A stretch of DNA of 64,000 bases from Lucifuga dentata (Eukaryota; Chordata; Actinopteri; Ophidiiformes; Bythitidae): positions 62,001-126,000 of the forward strand of contig VXCM01002780.1 in NCBI GenBank assembly GCA_014773175.1. Direction: 5' to 3'. A program made the translations under genes and the position numbers. This document shows positions 10,867-22,734 of this stretch, in pieces. The notes under the pieces were generated by a model. It had not been told where the DNA came from. It was given only the letters and a program-made list of their open reading frames with translations, and made no database searches. The stretch's first letter is position 1. Each line of letters starts with the position of its first letter.

Positions 10867-12035
10867 CAGCAAAGTATAATTAACTGTGAGGGAGATGGAA
10901 AGCATTCTCCTCACTAAGGTGAAAAGGCAGCACTCCACACACTTACACGAATTTTGTGCTGTAAAGTTATATACATTACATTTGATTAATACAGGAAGTT
11001 GTGTTATTTTGTCACCTTGTTTATTTTGGAAAAACTGCTAACCACTGTCACTCTGAGATCTACTTCCGGTTGAGTGTGTTTTCATAGAGTGCTGTGTGAG
11101 ATTGCAGCCACCTGAACTCCATCAGCTGTTGGATAGCTTGTTAGATTGTACCAAAGGTTTAAACGTGAAATGAGAAAGCAGTGTTAAAGACTGATGGCGC
11201 CATCTGGAGGGTAGAGAAACATATCTGGCTTATCTGGCTTCTCAAGTTCAAATAGCTTTGAACCAGGTAGATGCATGGGCAAGGGGATTTAAAATCTCAG
11301 TTTCAAAGAGTAAATATTATGGTATTTGGTCCCAAGAGGCAAATCCCAGATATAAATATTAGAATATATTCTGTTCTATGTATTTTCTTACCTTTGGCTG
11401 TCTCAGTTTGTTTATCCAATAAGTCGTATTTCCACCAAAAGTCTGTAACATTAAACAAGAAAGTGTGTTTTCTGTTTCCTATCATCCTCTCCACTTACTC
11501 CTCCGATGAGGTTGCTGCAGGAGGTTTTTAACCTATTCTTCCTGGCCCTCACCTTTTCAGCTGTCAACATAAATACTGTACTACAGCCTTGAGACACTAG
11601 GGGGCAGCAAATGGTCAATTTACATTTATGTGGGTGCTTGTGGAACTAGAAATTCCTGGATTGACACTTTGTGCAAGCACATTTTGTTATATTATGCTTA
11701 TTGTATGCAGAAGTATTTTCTTCTTTCTTTTTTCCTCCATCAGAGCTTTTAATAAAATACCATTTTGAGTACATCTATGCTGTTAAACACCACCATGACA
11801 TATACCTGTAAATGACACTGCAAATGACAGTGGTGCATTTTTTATTTTTTATATTTAGTTCATACATGATCTTGTGGCAATCAGGCTGTAAAAAAAATTA
11901 AATAATATTTTAAGTCCAAATTTATGGCTCTTTTCAATGGCTATCTGTGAAGCTCTGAATACAGGAATGGGTGCCAGTTAAATCCCCACCCGACAAGAGA
12001 AATTTGGGGGTAGAAACAACTGTCCAGTACTTGCC
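10867..12035. other. Unannotated DNA
   Basis: Nothing assigned. ACACTAGGGGGCAGCA near 11589 and GATGGCGCCATCTGG near 11193 resemble phrases often seen inside fish repeats, but no boundaries are visible. Confidence 0.4.
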
Positions 12036-12045
12036 CCTCCCTTAT

Positions 12046-12240
12046 TACCACTTTTGAGGTGTCCATGAGCAAAGTAACTATCCTCCAGCTGCTCAGGTGG
12101 AGCTGCTCAGTGTCCAGCAGATCAGCCTGTGCCTGTACTGTGGGCTTTCAGGGGTGACTGTGTGCATATATAAGTGTGTGGGGTTCTTTTGTAAAGGAGC
12201 ACTGATACTGAGTGAACCTACTGTGGAAAAATAAAGCTTT
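12046..12240 (+). repeat. R5 retroposon-like repeat, copy 1
   Basis: It aligns by eye along its length with 33605-33790: both run from ATTAYCACY-TGAGG through ATGAGCAAAGTA/TTGAGCAAGGTA, then CCAG, CTGTACTG and GTGTG, to a terminal AATAAAG. This is an interspersed unit of about 190 bp that ends in a polyadenylation-like signal. Family name unknown to me. Confidence 0.55.
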
Positions 12241-12270
12241 GTCTGACTTTTGCTCCATCTTTCATAACTG

Positions 12271-13880
12271 AGCTGTTGAATCATTGCACCATTTTCAGCT
12301 TGCTTAGATCAGTGTTCTCAAAGTGATGTGTACCAATAATGATACCCTGTTGATATGCAAGATGAATGGAAATTTCTACAGAGAATCAATGCAATTTGAT
12401 CATGTGACTGAGACCTTTAATCAACCTGCTGTAAAGGTGACACATTTTTGCCACATCTCCTTCAATCTATTAGATTACATATCTGAATCCTACAACACAT
12501 CCAGCAGGTGGTGTCTAACCTTTCATTGTGCTGCTTTCACTCAGGTAGTGGAAAAGGAGAAAAGCTGTGATGGAGCTGAGTTGGCTATTCACCAAAACTG
12601 TGCTTGTTTCTGACCTTTCCCAGCTGAACAGATTTCCACACTTTACTAGCAGGCAAAAAAAGTGTACAGGAGGTACTGCAGGTGGTATTCTGGTGCTGGA
12701 GCAGTTATGCTCACCACATTTCTGTTGTCCATCTCAAAGCAAAAAATAAAGAGGTGCTTAGTAGTAGCATTGGGATAAACACAGTGGATATTTTACAGAT
12801 GCTACATATATTTTCAAGCCTTTAAAATGAACAAAAGGTTGTGTGTAATTCTGAACTCATCATTCCGAAGAAGCATTTGAAATTATTCAGTTTATCCAGT
12901 GTCAATAAAACAGAACTGTTGTTCCCTCTATTGTCAATGCTTTTATGGGAATCAGAATGGAAGAATAACACTATACACCAAATATTATATACTTTAACAG
13001 TTTCACTGAAAATTTATTTATTTTTCCTTTAAATTGTTTTTCATCTTGTGCCACTTTTGCTTTTGGCAATTGGCTACAGAGTGTTAATGAGAAAAATGAT
13101 ATTACAATTGTGTCAGCATATTATCTGTTTTTATGTATATAATGCAACAAGGCTGTAATAGTGGTTCCCTAAAGAAGCCCTACTGTATGTACACTGTATG
13201 TTCCATATATCCTCTAGATGGCACCTTTTACTAATGTATCACTGAAACGACCTGTGAGTCCAAACTGGATGCTATTAACCCTCCATGTACTGAACACTTA
13301 CTGTTTTAATTATGGCCCCACATGAGACTTTCCAGAGGTATGTGACTTTTTCTATGTAGAAATCATTTTTGTACCATATTCAAAATGTGCATATCACATC
13401 CCAAAATCAAATGGTGCATTATAAATAATGCAGCTGCTTATTTCCTAACATATTCATTTAGTATTAGTCAAAATTCTATAATATGCTGATGCTAATTCTT
13501 TGTTAGCACCGATATATGGAGCACACTTGTTGTGAAACCTTTGCTGCTACAGTTAGAAATCATCTGACTCACATTATCTGCTGGATAGTACCACTGAGAC
13601 ATACTTATTAAATAGCAAGTAAAAATAGTTCCACCACTCAGCTTATACTGAATGTATGCACTCTGGGAAGCCTGAAGCCTTGCTATAAATGTTAAGAGCC
13701 TCAATCAACAAGCAATGGAGAAGGCCACATATTAATTCCAATGACATGTGCTCTGTGCTTTCAACTAAATACTTCTTTACTCCATCATGTTTAATTTTCC
13801 CCTAGTTTAATAGTAATAATCAGCTGTAGGGAAAAATCATAATATGACAATAGAAAATTATTCTACTATGAGTGAAGGCT
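12271..13880. other. Unannotated AT-rich DNA
   Basis: No gene or repeat recognised. CAGTGTTCTCAAAG near 12310 resembles a hAT-Charlie terminus (CAGNGGTTCTCAAA) but no partner end was found. Confidence 0.45.
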
Positions 13881-13889
13881 GTGGTTGTG

Positions 13890-14409
13890 GTTCAAAAAGT
13901 CTACTTAAAGTGAAAGTAAACAACATTAGTAATAACTTTTACTTTAGTTTCAAAAGTAAAAGTTGGGAATGATTCCTTCCAGAGTGTAAAATTATGAAAA
14001 TGACTAAATTGGAGATAAAACATTAAAAAAATGAAAGAAAGGGAAAAAAAAAAAAAAAAAAAAGAATGGGAATTAATGAAAATTTTGAAGTGTTAAAAAA
14101 GCAGATAAAACACTATTTAAATCAAGGTTGTTTTTATGCTTTCTGATCAATTGAAAGATTATGTGCTGCCCTCAGGTTGAGCAAACCCAGCTTTTCCCTT
14201 TCTAAATAATACCAAATGTATTGTCTGATCAAGCTAAAACAAAGTTGAGATGCAAGGTCTTTACCTGGAAACTGCTAAAATCTTATCTTGACTGTCTGAT
14301 AAATGTATTGGAGTTCAATACTTCCCTGTGAAATGCAACGCAGTGGAAGTAAACAGCTGCACAAAATAAAAATACTTGTGTAAATGTACGTAGCTACTTT
14401 CCACCACTG
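13890..14409 (+). mobile_element. Degenerate R3 repeat ending CCACCACTG
   Basis: The right end reads AAATGTACGTAGCTACTTTC followed by CCACCACTG (14401-14409), matching the terminal repeat of R3. The interior holds repeated (A)GTAAAAGT phrases. The left terminus is too diverged to place exactly, and no 8-bp duplication is visible. A poly-A run (14043-14063) lies inside. Confidence 0.6.
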
Positions 14410-14870
14410 ACTACCATCATGAGACTGTTGTTCTACAGATCATGCTGGACTGCTAATAATCAGTATTATGTTGGTCTTGGCTGTGTAGTTGTTGTGTAGT
14501 GTAAGGATAAGGCCTGTAAGGGTGAGCGTATGTGTTACAGTCCAAGGGGTGCTTCATTTCAAACACATGCAGTCCTCCCATGTGGACCAAAGCTGATTCC
14601 CAGCTGGTCTGCTTTTAGGACTTTGATCTCCCTGTTTGTAACAAACTCTGCTTTCCCACTTACCAGTAAAAGCAAAGAACACACACGATCCGCCTTGAAG
14701 ATTCAATCTGTGATCCTTGTCTAAATGAAAGGGTTGCCCCACCTCCAAAAATTCAAACCTTCAAAATTCAAACCTCCAAACAGCTGGTTTGGAACCTGCT
14801 GTTACTCTCAGCTAGATCGCCAGATCATTCATGCTGTAACATTAGACGGCAACTAATCTAACTACATACA
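14410..14870. other. Unannotated DNA with a possible SINE-like fragment
   Basis: On the minus strand, AGATTGAATCTT near 14700 faintly resembles a polymerase III B box. Opposing 64-residue open frames at 14530-14748 show no family similarity. I assign nothing. Confidence 0.35.
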
Positions 14871-14879
14871 GTCCAAACA

Positions 14880-15660
14880 GTGTGGAATCCAGCCTCCACT
14901 GAAGTTTGCCAAAAAAGTACATGACTCCAGATGGACCTTTTTGAGAAAGAGCTTTCTATGTGTCACCCTCTAAGCCAGATGCATGCAGTATCTTTGATAC
15001 ATCTACATCTTGTTCTGTTCATCTTGTTCATAAAACCCTGGTGTCTTTCAACTTTGCCATTCCCGGTGTCTCTCTGACTAGTTGTCTCCTGGTCACTTAG
15101 CTTTGATGGACACTGATTTTTGCAGTTAATTCTTAATGATGGACTTAATGGTGCTTTCAGGTATATTCAAAACCTTGGAAATCTTTTTATATCCCTTACT
15201 TGATGTGTGCCCTTCCACAGCTTTGTCACACACTTGTTTTAGAAGGTCTTTGGAACCTGTGCTGTTGTCTTTGTGTTTGACTTCACCTGAAATCTGAACC
15301 ACCACAGTAAACAGCTGCTTTTATTTAAGTTCTCAAGTTCATTGCAGTGATTCCAGACAGGTATTGGACATTTAAATTATTATGTGATCTAGAAGGCAAT
15401 TTGAAGGCAGGAGGTTATTCCTGAGATTGTTTAAGTGATGCTATATTAAAAGGGGGTGCATACTTATCAAACCTAGTTATTGCAGTTGTTTATATTTAAT
15501 TAATACAAGTAACTTTATAGAACTAATTTTTCATTTTGAAGCCATTAGGTACTCTGTGCAGATTAGTGTGAAAAAAATATGGATTTGTGGCATTTTAATT
15601 CTAGGCATTAGCTTAACAAAATGTCAAATGGGGTGTATTCATTTTCTATCCACTAATCTA
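14880..15660 (-). mobile_element. Tc1/mariner-type transposon relic
   Basis: The minus strand at about 15290-15130 translates with few breaks into SKDLLKQVCDKAVEG, then SKGYKKISKVLNIPESTIKS. This matches the N-terminal helix-turn-helix (paired-like) DNA-binding domain of Tc1 transposases, where GYKxIS...STV(K)xII is typical. The right side (15440-15655) contains GGGGGTGCATACTTATCAAA, a long AT-rich subterminal stretch and AAATGGGGTGTATTC, which match the non-coding flank and terminus of a widespread fish Tc1-like element. Catalytic DDE residues are not readable between 14880 and 15130, where several frames carry stops. Boundaries are approximate. Confidence 0.7.
15130..15290 (-). pseudogene. 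Tc1 transposase N-terminal HTH remnant
   Basis: The frame carries the first DNA-binding helix-turn-helix of a Tc1-like transposase, which binds the terminal repeats. Recognisable residues are KDLLKQVCDKAVEG followed by GYKKISKVLNIPESTIK. The frame stops shortly after IIKN, and downstream similarity is lost to stops and frame changes. It is non-functional and embedded in the relic element at 14880-15660. Confidence 0.65.
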
Positions 15661-15925
15661 GCCCATATATGTTGCATATTATGTAGAGTATGTGCAGCAT
15701 CTATTTTGCATATATATGTTTCTAAGAATATGCATGTTGCATCTAACGTATGTACGAAGTATGTAAAGATACCCTGTAACGTTTTGTACATGGATGTTTT
15801 GCATATACTGCATGTATATAATTTATAATGAGACTTCCATATAGTAAAAACTTTGAATAAAAAAAAAAAATTGAAGTTCATACTTAAGAAACAAATACAA
15901 TCACTGCATGTAGGCATATATCACA

Positions 15926-15944
15926 AACACACACACGCACACAC

Positions 15945-15980
<36 letters not shown>
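15926..15980. repeat. (CA)n microsatellite
   Basis: AC dinucleotide tract of about 55 bp with two CG interruptions. Confidence 0.97.
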
Positions 15981-15983
<3 letters not shown>

Positions 15984-16292
15984 TATAATTTATGCTATTG
16001 AAGAGGGTTTCTGAACTGTTATCAGTATATCAAAAGCCACTCCCTGCAGAGGGAAGTGAAGTGAAAGCCATTTATTTGAGGGAACTCATCTTTGGCCATC
16101 TTGCCACTTAAAAGATTCCAGCCTTGTAAGAGGTTGAGAGCCATCAAAGGAGGACATCCTCTTGAAAGAACTAAGACCATAAAACATGAATGAACTGTCC
16201 TCCCAGAATTAAAGAGCATCACAGAGCTATTAAGAATCCCTTTAACTACTCAGTATAAGATGGTCATCTTCTTCTTCGCTCTGTTTTTCTTG

Positions 16293-16331
16293 AAAAAAAA
16301 AAAAAAAAAAANAAAAAAAAAAAAAAAAAAG
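16293..16331. repeat. Poly-A with single N
   Basis: A homopolymer interrupted by N at 16312; probable contig join. Confidence 0.9.
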
Positions 16332-17824
16332 CTGAGGTATGTAAGCAGATGTCCTACTTATCACTGTCAGAGTGATGTGATTGGCTTGTTCTCACTCCAA
16401 AGTTCTGTCAGCAGAGAACAAGAAGTAAAAAAGGAGCAACAATCATATCGTGGAGCATTATGCTGGCAATCATGCTCTCGTAAAGCTTTTCATTCTCAAA
16501 ACTTGCTGATTTCAGGTTCACAGAGAGGTCTGGAGCCTCTGCAAGCATGCACTGTGTGAAACAGGCTGGACAGGTTGTCAGCCTATCAGGGCTAATACAC
16601 AAGACAAACAGTTTCACAGCTAAAGGTAAGATTAGAAAATCACTCTGGTCCAAAGTGGCCCAGTCGTTTTTGTAGCCTTTGAATGCATTTTTTTTTAATG
16701 CATGAAGAAAGCGTGGTCAAGTAAAACAGGGCTTTAAGTTGTCCTTTAAGTTTTGTATCTCCTAATTTGCATAAGCACTTGATTGTGTGCAATGTCACAA
16801 TGATATAACATTTGTCATATATGTGGTAAATCAAGACAAGTTACATAAAATTAAAATTACATAAAATTTTGCATTACATAAAATTTTGCATTTTGTATTT
16901 ATCCATTCATATTTTAAAGGTTTTAAATTACCATTCCCATAAGATACACTCCCTTAGTTTTAGAGGTGTTAAAAATAAGATAAAATAACATCTATTCTTA
17001 ATAATTCATGAGTCAAGAGTTCCTCCAATTTAATAATTTGGCAGTAATTATTTTGTTTTTTGGACAGTTAAATAAACAAATCTTCCTGAATGTTAACAAC
17101 TGAGTGCTATTTACTGGATTGCAGCCCAGAAGCAGTCTATTTATCTGAATAAAACACATTTTCATAGACCTCTTCAAAGACCTCCATGTCAACATTATAC
17201 TGTATTAGCACGAATAAAGGTGTGTTGTCAAGGATGGTGAGTTACTGCATGTACCAGCAGCTAAAACTTGTAGCCTCTAATTGGCTGTATAGTCTTAAAG
17301 GAGACAAAGCCAGATGTTTGCACTCCTTGTGAGAAAAAAACAAGGCTGTGACCTTGCAAAACATGCAGGCAGCCATTCCTTTCGTGGCTTTGCCTTTCTG
17401 CATGTTACCCTAAATGACTTCAAGCAGGTCAACAACAACAGACCATGGTTGACAGCAGTTACCACTTTCACCAATAATGCTGACTAACAGGGAGATGGAG
17501 GGTAACTGGCTGTGCTGAATTCTGTACCTTACAGTACAGTGAGAACTCACACTTCTCTCAGCCGCTACAGGTCTTGCTGAAAGTGTGAAAATATATCCAG
17601 GTGAGCGGCAGTCTCATATATAGGTGCATTTGCATTACACTCCTAATACATACAGAGCCTAGAGGGGATTTTGCGGATGAGCATCAATGGAAGCTGTCAG
17701 TTTATTAATCACTTTGTTTGAGGAGTTGTGTATTATTTGAAAATGTTCTTATCTGAAAGCTCATATCAGATGAGATGGCATTGTTGGCACGATTATTATT
17801 ATATATTTTCAGGATAATGAGCAA

Positions 17825-18070
17825 GTTGAACAGCTCAAGGGAACCAAGGGAGTTCAATTCCTGGCTGTGCCCAGTCCAATTGGCAACACAAGCTAATTGC
17901 TATTAAAAAAAAAAAAAAAAAANAAAAAAAAAAAAAAAAAAGTCCAGCTGTGGCTTTTGTGTGTTTCCTCCTAGTGCTCCAGTTTCCCCTATCCAATGAC
18001 ATGCAGGACATTGTAGGCCCGTTGGTGTGATTGTGGTATGATTGTGGTATGATTGTGTACATGAATGAAA
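17825..18070 (+). repeat. Degenerate SINE-like repeat
   Basis: GAGTTCAATTCCTGGC (about 17850) resembles a B box. After a poly-A insertion, GTTTCCTCCTAGTGCTCCAG and ACATGCAGGACATTGTAGGC follow the order of a common fish SINE-like repeat (GTTTCCTCC-GGGTGCTCCGG ... ACATGCAGGTTAATTGG ... GTGTGAATG). The tail carries a GATTGTGGTAT tandem repeat near 18030-18058. The copy is old, with about one quarter of sites differing from the phrase I remember. Confidence 0.5.
17905..17941. repeat. Poly-A with single N
   Basis: A homopolymer with N at 17923, splitting the SINE-like repeat; length unreliable. Confidence 0.9.
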
Positions 18071-19027
18071 TTGTCTGTGCACATGTACGTGTTCGCCTGG
18101 TGAATGATGAGATATGCTCTAGCTCCTACAAGACTCCACAGGATAGAGAATGGATAGATAGTATGACACCACACCCCTGACAACTGACTCTAACATTGCC
18201 AGCAGTTGTGTCTCAAAATGCCCAATGTACTAGAAATGCTCACTTCTTTCACACATCAGGCTATTCACAATGAATTTACTGGATAGTTAAAGCTACGATA
18301 ATTGAAATTGTTGATATTATCACCGAAGCAAAGGGTGTAATGTAAAGGGTTGCTCATAGCAAGCAATGAAGAATTATTACCAACTCTGCAGCTCTTATGA
18401 GCTATGAGCAGGGTGTAGCTCATTGTTTTGATGTTAAAGTTACACAATTTTTATATAGTTGAGTGGTTGAGTCTTTACAGCTCTCATCAGCCACGTTTTC
18501 CAGCAGTAGAAAGCAGCTGCGATAATGAATACAGGATTTATCAAGTGGACAGAAATGATTTCAATAGGTTGCTAATGTTGCTCTGTATCTGATGAATGTC
18601 TAAAAAGACATTTTTTAAATTTCTAATATAACTATAACATATTTATTTGGTGATAGTATTGACTGTGCTTAATTTGGCATGTGTTGGTGTTGATCTGTCA
18701 AATAGTTACTGATACAAAAATACATCCAGTTACCAATACAAAAAGCTTGATTCTCTTTTTCTTTTTGTTTAAATGTGATTAGTTTTCATTCCAGCCTTTT
18801 TAATCACACCCTGGGCCCAGTTTACACTGTCAGCCATCCTGTCATGCATCATGCACACAATTATTCTCATAAATAATTGATGCAGGTGAACTGTTCACCT
18901 TGTGTTTTCATGTCTGTTATGTAACACTGTTGCTGTCTCTGCTGATTTATCTTTGTGCCTGGTAAAACAGTGAAGCTTCAAGCTGCCTGTACTCCTGCGT
19001 CAAGCTATCCACTGGTTGAAAAGTGGT

Positions 19028-19032
<5 letters not shown>

Positions 19033-19076
<44 letters not shown>
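19033..19076. repeat. (GT)n microsatellite
   Basis: Uninterrupted TG/GT repeat, 44 bp including a TCTG start. Confidence 0.97.
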
Positions 19077-19079
<3 letters not shown>

Positions 19080-19298
19080 GACACAATGGGATTTTTAAAA
19101 TGGCACATGGCAGCAGAGAGAGGTTATCTTCCTAATATGAAAAATGTTGATTTGGGGGAAAATATGAATTCCTCATAGATCTGTGGATTAGGAGCCAATT
19201 TATATTCATATCTGAGAGTACTGAGCAGAAGCATTTTTCTTGAAGCATTTGTCACATTTCTCATACTAAGAAATTGATTTTTATAGGAGATATATCAT

Positions 19299-19299
<1 letters not shown>

Positions 19300-19339
<40 letters not shown>
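19300..19339. repeat. Poly-T, 40 bases
   Basis: Pure T homopolymer without an N. Confidence 0.97.
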
Positions 19340-19340
<1 letters not shown>

Positions 19341-19469
19341 TTATTCCCCCTAGTGTTTATACTGTAATGCAGCAGGAGTTTGTGTTGAGAATAATCAAAG
19401 TGTCTAAACCTGAGGCTGATGCCTAAATGCATCCAGTAAGACAAGCCCATAGATCCTGAACTGCCCTGA

Positions 19470-19735
19470 AAGCTTCCTCTTGATTGGTCTTTTACTTCTG
19501 TAACATGTTGATGTCAATATGTAACACATTTGAATTTACTTACCTACACACCAGGTTAGGCACACCCACTAAGTATCAGGTTAGTGAGCAAAGCAATTGT
19601 TTGGACAGCTTCTGTGGATGTTGCCAGGTCACGTCTTATGCAGGTGGCTAATCAGAACAGAGCAGGCTTTTTGGAAGGTGGACTTAAAGGGATAGTAGCT
19701 AAAAGCTGTTTTCACTCAGTGTACACAGTAGTTAC
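19470..19735 (-). mobile_element. R2 MITE fragment, minus orientation
   Basis: Read on the minus strand, this matches the 59016-59489 element in order. CTGCTCTGTTCTGATTAGCC corresponds to CTGCTCTGTTCTGATTGGCC; GTGGGTGTGCCTAACCTGGT corresponds to TTGGGTGTGTCTAACCAGGT; AACATGTTACAGAAGTAAAA corresponds to AACATGTTACAGACGGAAGA. Terminal repeats are missing, so it is a truncated old copy. Confidence 0.7.
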
Positions 19736-19739
19736 AGAT

Positions 19740-20378
19740 TATTAATTCTCCACACATTTTCCTGAGCTGCTCAGCCAGTAATGCATGGACAGTTCAATTA
19801 AAACATATTCAAGGCTGAAAATTGAACACAGCACATAACATACAAGCACACTACAAATCTCAGTAGCAGACTGCCTGATGGAAGGACTCACAGCTTACAA
19901 CACTGTTAATGAAACTCAAGTGTTTGTGCACCGTGTGCTTTTGTTTCCACTCTTGTGCACTGCTGCTCAAAGGTTTGGTTAATTATCTCCTTTGTTTGAA
20001 AGTGTTCACAAGCCCAGGATGGGCTGTTAATGGGTGAATGGGTCATTTGTGCTTGATCAACAGGAGTCTTGTGTAACAGTAAAACAAAAAATCTGTCTCT
20101 CTTTCCTCCTGCATGTTTTCCTCTTTCCATCAGCCTTTGTTGTTTGTCTCCATTGCATTTCCCTCCATCACTCTCCTGTTTTTTGGACTCCCCCCTCCAA
20201 AACCAACTAATAAGGTTCTTTGAGATTATCTGTTGTACAAAACATTATAAAATTAAGATGAAATACAAGTGACACCAAACCACACAGTTGCAGTTCTGCT
20301 TTTACTTACCATAAAAAATAAAGGAAACAATTTTAAAGTGTTTCTTATCAGTAGATTAGTGGTGATGCTGCTCTGCTG

Positions 20379-20429
<51 letters not shown>

Positions 20430-21019
20430 TTATTTACTGTTTTTTTTTTAACTGAGAGAGATTATCTGCAATCTTTATGTCTGTTTGTGGTCTGAAATGA
20501 AATTTGTGATTATTAGTTTTGACCCTCATAACCACATCTGTGACTCCTGAGGAAAGAATGGGCGGTACACAGACAGTAGATTATTGATGTTATTCCCTTC
20601 ATATCACATCTAACTCCATTTGCTGAGGTCTGAGAAACAACAAGTGTTTACAGGCTCAACAAAACTAATTTTTGCAAGTAAAGAATTCAGACATTCTAAA
20701 ATTAGCTGAATTAAATACTCAGTCTCATTTAAACTCTGTTTCACTGCCTATATGAAACTATCAAGGCTGAATAGTTATCACCCTAATGTTGACTTATTAT
20801 TGCCAAACTGTAATATAATATAGTACAAAACCTTCTGTAAACCAGCAATCTATGATCAAATAGCTGCTAAAAATTCACGTGCATTTAGTGTATCTACTAG
20901 TGTATCATTTGTCTTCTGATTTGCATTTTTCTACTAGTGTTACACTTGAAGTTTCAATACAATCATTTAATAAACATACATAAATAAATTTTAAAAAAAT
21001 CACAGTAACTATACAGACT
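19740..21019. other. Unannotated AT-rich DNA
   Basis: No gene or repeat recognised other than the (CTTT)n tract. Confidence 0.5.
20379..20430. repeat. (CTTT)13 microsatellite
   Basis: Thirteen near-perfect CTTT units. Confidence 0.97.
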
Positions 21020-21044
21020 CATGAGAAATAAATGCTGTGATTAT

Positions 21045-21190
21045 TGAAGCTCATTCATAAAGCTTCCTGGCGCATTGTTATCCCACTGGAGCATTGTTGT
21101 AAGGGGTGTCAGCTAAAAGCCTGTAAAGATCGGCATTCATGAGCTGCTTCATACTTAAGAGCCACACTTTATATTGCTTCCTTTGTTTTC
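21045..21190 (+). repeat. R4 repeat fragment
   Basis: It shares CTCATTCATAAA-CTTCC, then GCATTGTTGTAAGGGGTGTC and a following TAAA-rich phrase with 54262-54400 (CACATTGTTGTTAGGGGTAT). This is a two-copy alignment by eye, considerably diverged. Confidence 0.5.
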
Positions 21191-21285
21191 TAAGTGAAAA
21201 TATTTCTCAGAATATTAAAGAATTATTGTCATACTTTTCCTAGATCAAGGTAGAATTTTAAATTTGTGTTCTATGCTCGACATCA

Positions 21286-21390
21286 CTGATAAGCTTCTCC
21301 CTATCATTTTGTCACTTCTGCTTATACATACAGTTATTCTGTCATTGGTAGGCATGTTTGAAAGGTCATCTGGTCAGCATGCATCAGTCA
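21286..21390 (+). repeat. R7 repeat, copy 1
   Basis: CAGTTATTCTGTCATTGGTA and CATGTTTGAAAGGTCA resemble CAGCTATTCTCTCATTGGTT and GCATTTGAAAGGTCA at 52450-52490, with AAGCTTCTCCCT / GAGCTTCTCCTG upstream in each. Family unknown. Confidence 0.45.
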
Positions 21391-22301
21391 TGGCAACACC
21401 TCCCCTCAACTCCATATACATGTAATATTAATATATATAGTACATAATATTATATATAAAGTTGGTTGTGGGTTTGTAATGATGAGGTAGCAGCTACATA
21501 GAGCTGCTACCTCTGGTTTAAATTAAATTTGCCTTTGCAGTCCTGAATCCACATCCCCTCTGTGCTCTGTCAAGAGCCGATTAGTAAACCAGTGACAGTC
21601 TCCATTCTGTTGCAGAAACATATGGCCTTTCACTGACCTTGTTTGATTTTATCGCTGCTCACCATTTCTTTCTTTTTTCCTGTGTCCAAGAAGGAAGCTC
21701 CTTAGTCAAGTTACTCATCCAAGTATCAGTCAGTTGGATTGATTTCTGTATCACTTTTCCCGTCATTAACAACCATTGTAAGGCAGGATTATCTGAGAAA
21801 AGCCAACAAAATAATGGGTCCTTTGGGTTTTCTGTCCCTTTATAAAGGACAATGGCAGCAATTTTATTTATTTATTTATTTTACTGCAAAATGACCACAA
21901 TATAGCTGTGAGGAGCTGATATTGTTATTGATCAACACTCTACACCCCCTACCCCACCCCCCAGTTGTGTGACACTCAGTTCATAAGTGTTAAAGGTACA
22001 ATCAATAATCCAGATATAAGCCAAAGGGCTGTCCTGACACCAAAAGGTAAACACAATTTGACCCTGTTATCATTTTCGTAAAAACTCACATAAAATTATG
22101 ATTTGGTTTTTCTTCATTACCACAGATTATTTGCAGTGTGTGAATTCATCTTAAATACACACTGTAAAGAAACTGAGGATTGGGACTGTATGATGTGAAA
22201 AGGAGACTCAGACTCACTAAAGCTGAGACTTTATAGTATCATGTTTCAACACAAATATGAGGTTGACACATTAAATAAACAGACATTTTACATAGTCAAT
22301 G
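21391..22301. other. Unannotated DNA
   Basis: No gene or clear repeat seen. Confidence 0.5.
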
Positions 22302-22303
22302 TA

Positions 22304-22696
22304 CAGTGGGGTCCAAAAGTCTGAGACCACTGTGAAAATGTTTCTATTTTGCATTGTTTTTGAATTTAATACAAGATTTTTCATTACAAATGACAATATC
22401 ATCTTAACAATTTGAGTGAAAAGTTGAAAAGTTGAATCATTAGAAAATGTACATGGATTTCAGAATATCTTAGTATTTGGTATGTCCCCCTTTTGCTTTA
22501 ATGACAGCATGCACTTGAGCTAGCATGGACTTCACAAGTTTGTGCAAAAACTGATGACCCAACTGATAACCCAAGTTATCCCAGCATGATTTGACAATGT
22601 TCCAAAGAGGTTCTTGTGATGTCAGACATTACTTCCAGATTTATATAGAAAACATCACGGAGTTTTGATGTGGTCTCATACTTTTGGATCCCACTG
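22304..22696 (-). mobile_element. Internally deleted Tc1/mariner element with TA duplications
   Basis: The left end is TA-CAGTGGGGTCCAAAAGT and the right end, on the other strand, is TA-CAGTGGGATCCAAAAGTA. Inverted termini starting CAGTG beside a TA on both sides (22302-22303, 22697-22698) are diagnostic of Tc1/mariner. The minus strand at about 22625-22470 encodes a Tc1 transposase C-terminal fragment, readable without breaks: LWNIVKSCWDNLGYQ, then KLVKSMLAQVHAVIKAKGGH and a stop after TKY. The full-length relatives are far longer, so most of the transposase has been deleted while both termini are kept. That is the usual route to a MITE-like derivative. Confidence 0.88.
22470..22625 (-). pseudogene. 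Tc1 transposase C-terminal fragment
   Basis: This is the last roughly 50 codons of a Tc1-like transposase, ending at a natural stop (TAA, plus-strand 22470-22472). Readable motifs are LWNIVKSCWDNLGYQ and VHAVIKAKGGHTKY. Upstream catalytic and DNA-binding parts are absent because of the internal deletion of the host element. No start codon belongs to it, so it is not expressed as a working enzyme. Confidence 0.8.
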
Positions 22697-22734
22697 TATG
22701 TCAAATGCTTATATATGTGATAAATATTCAAATT

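Larger units (their letters stand above)
15661..17820. other. Unannotated AT-rich DNA with microsatellites
   Basis: It contains a (CA)n tract and a poly-A with N, listed separately, plus a 17-bp tandem duplication near 16853-16892 (unit ATTACATAAAATTTTGC). No gene seen. Confidence 0.5.
18186..19439. other. Unannotated DNA with GT and T tracts
   Basis: No gene seen. It contains a (GT)n microsatellite and a 40-base T run. Confidence 0.5.

Noticed and set aside
12308..12330. Possible hAT-Charlie terminus (CAGTGTTCTCAAAG)
   Set aside because: No matching opposite end or 8-bp duplication was found.
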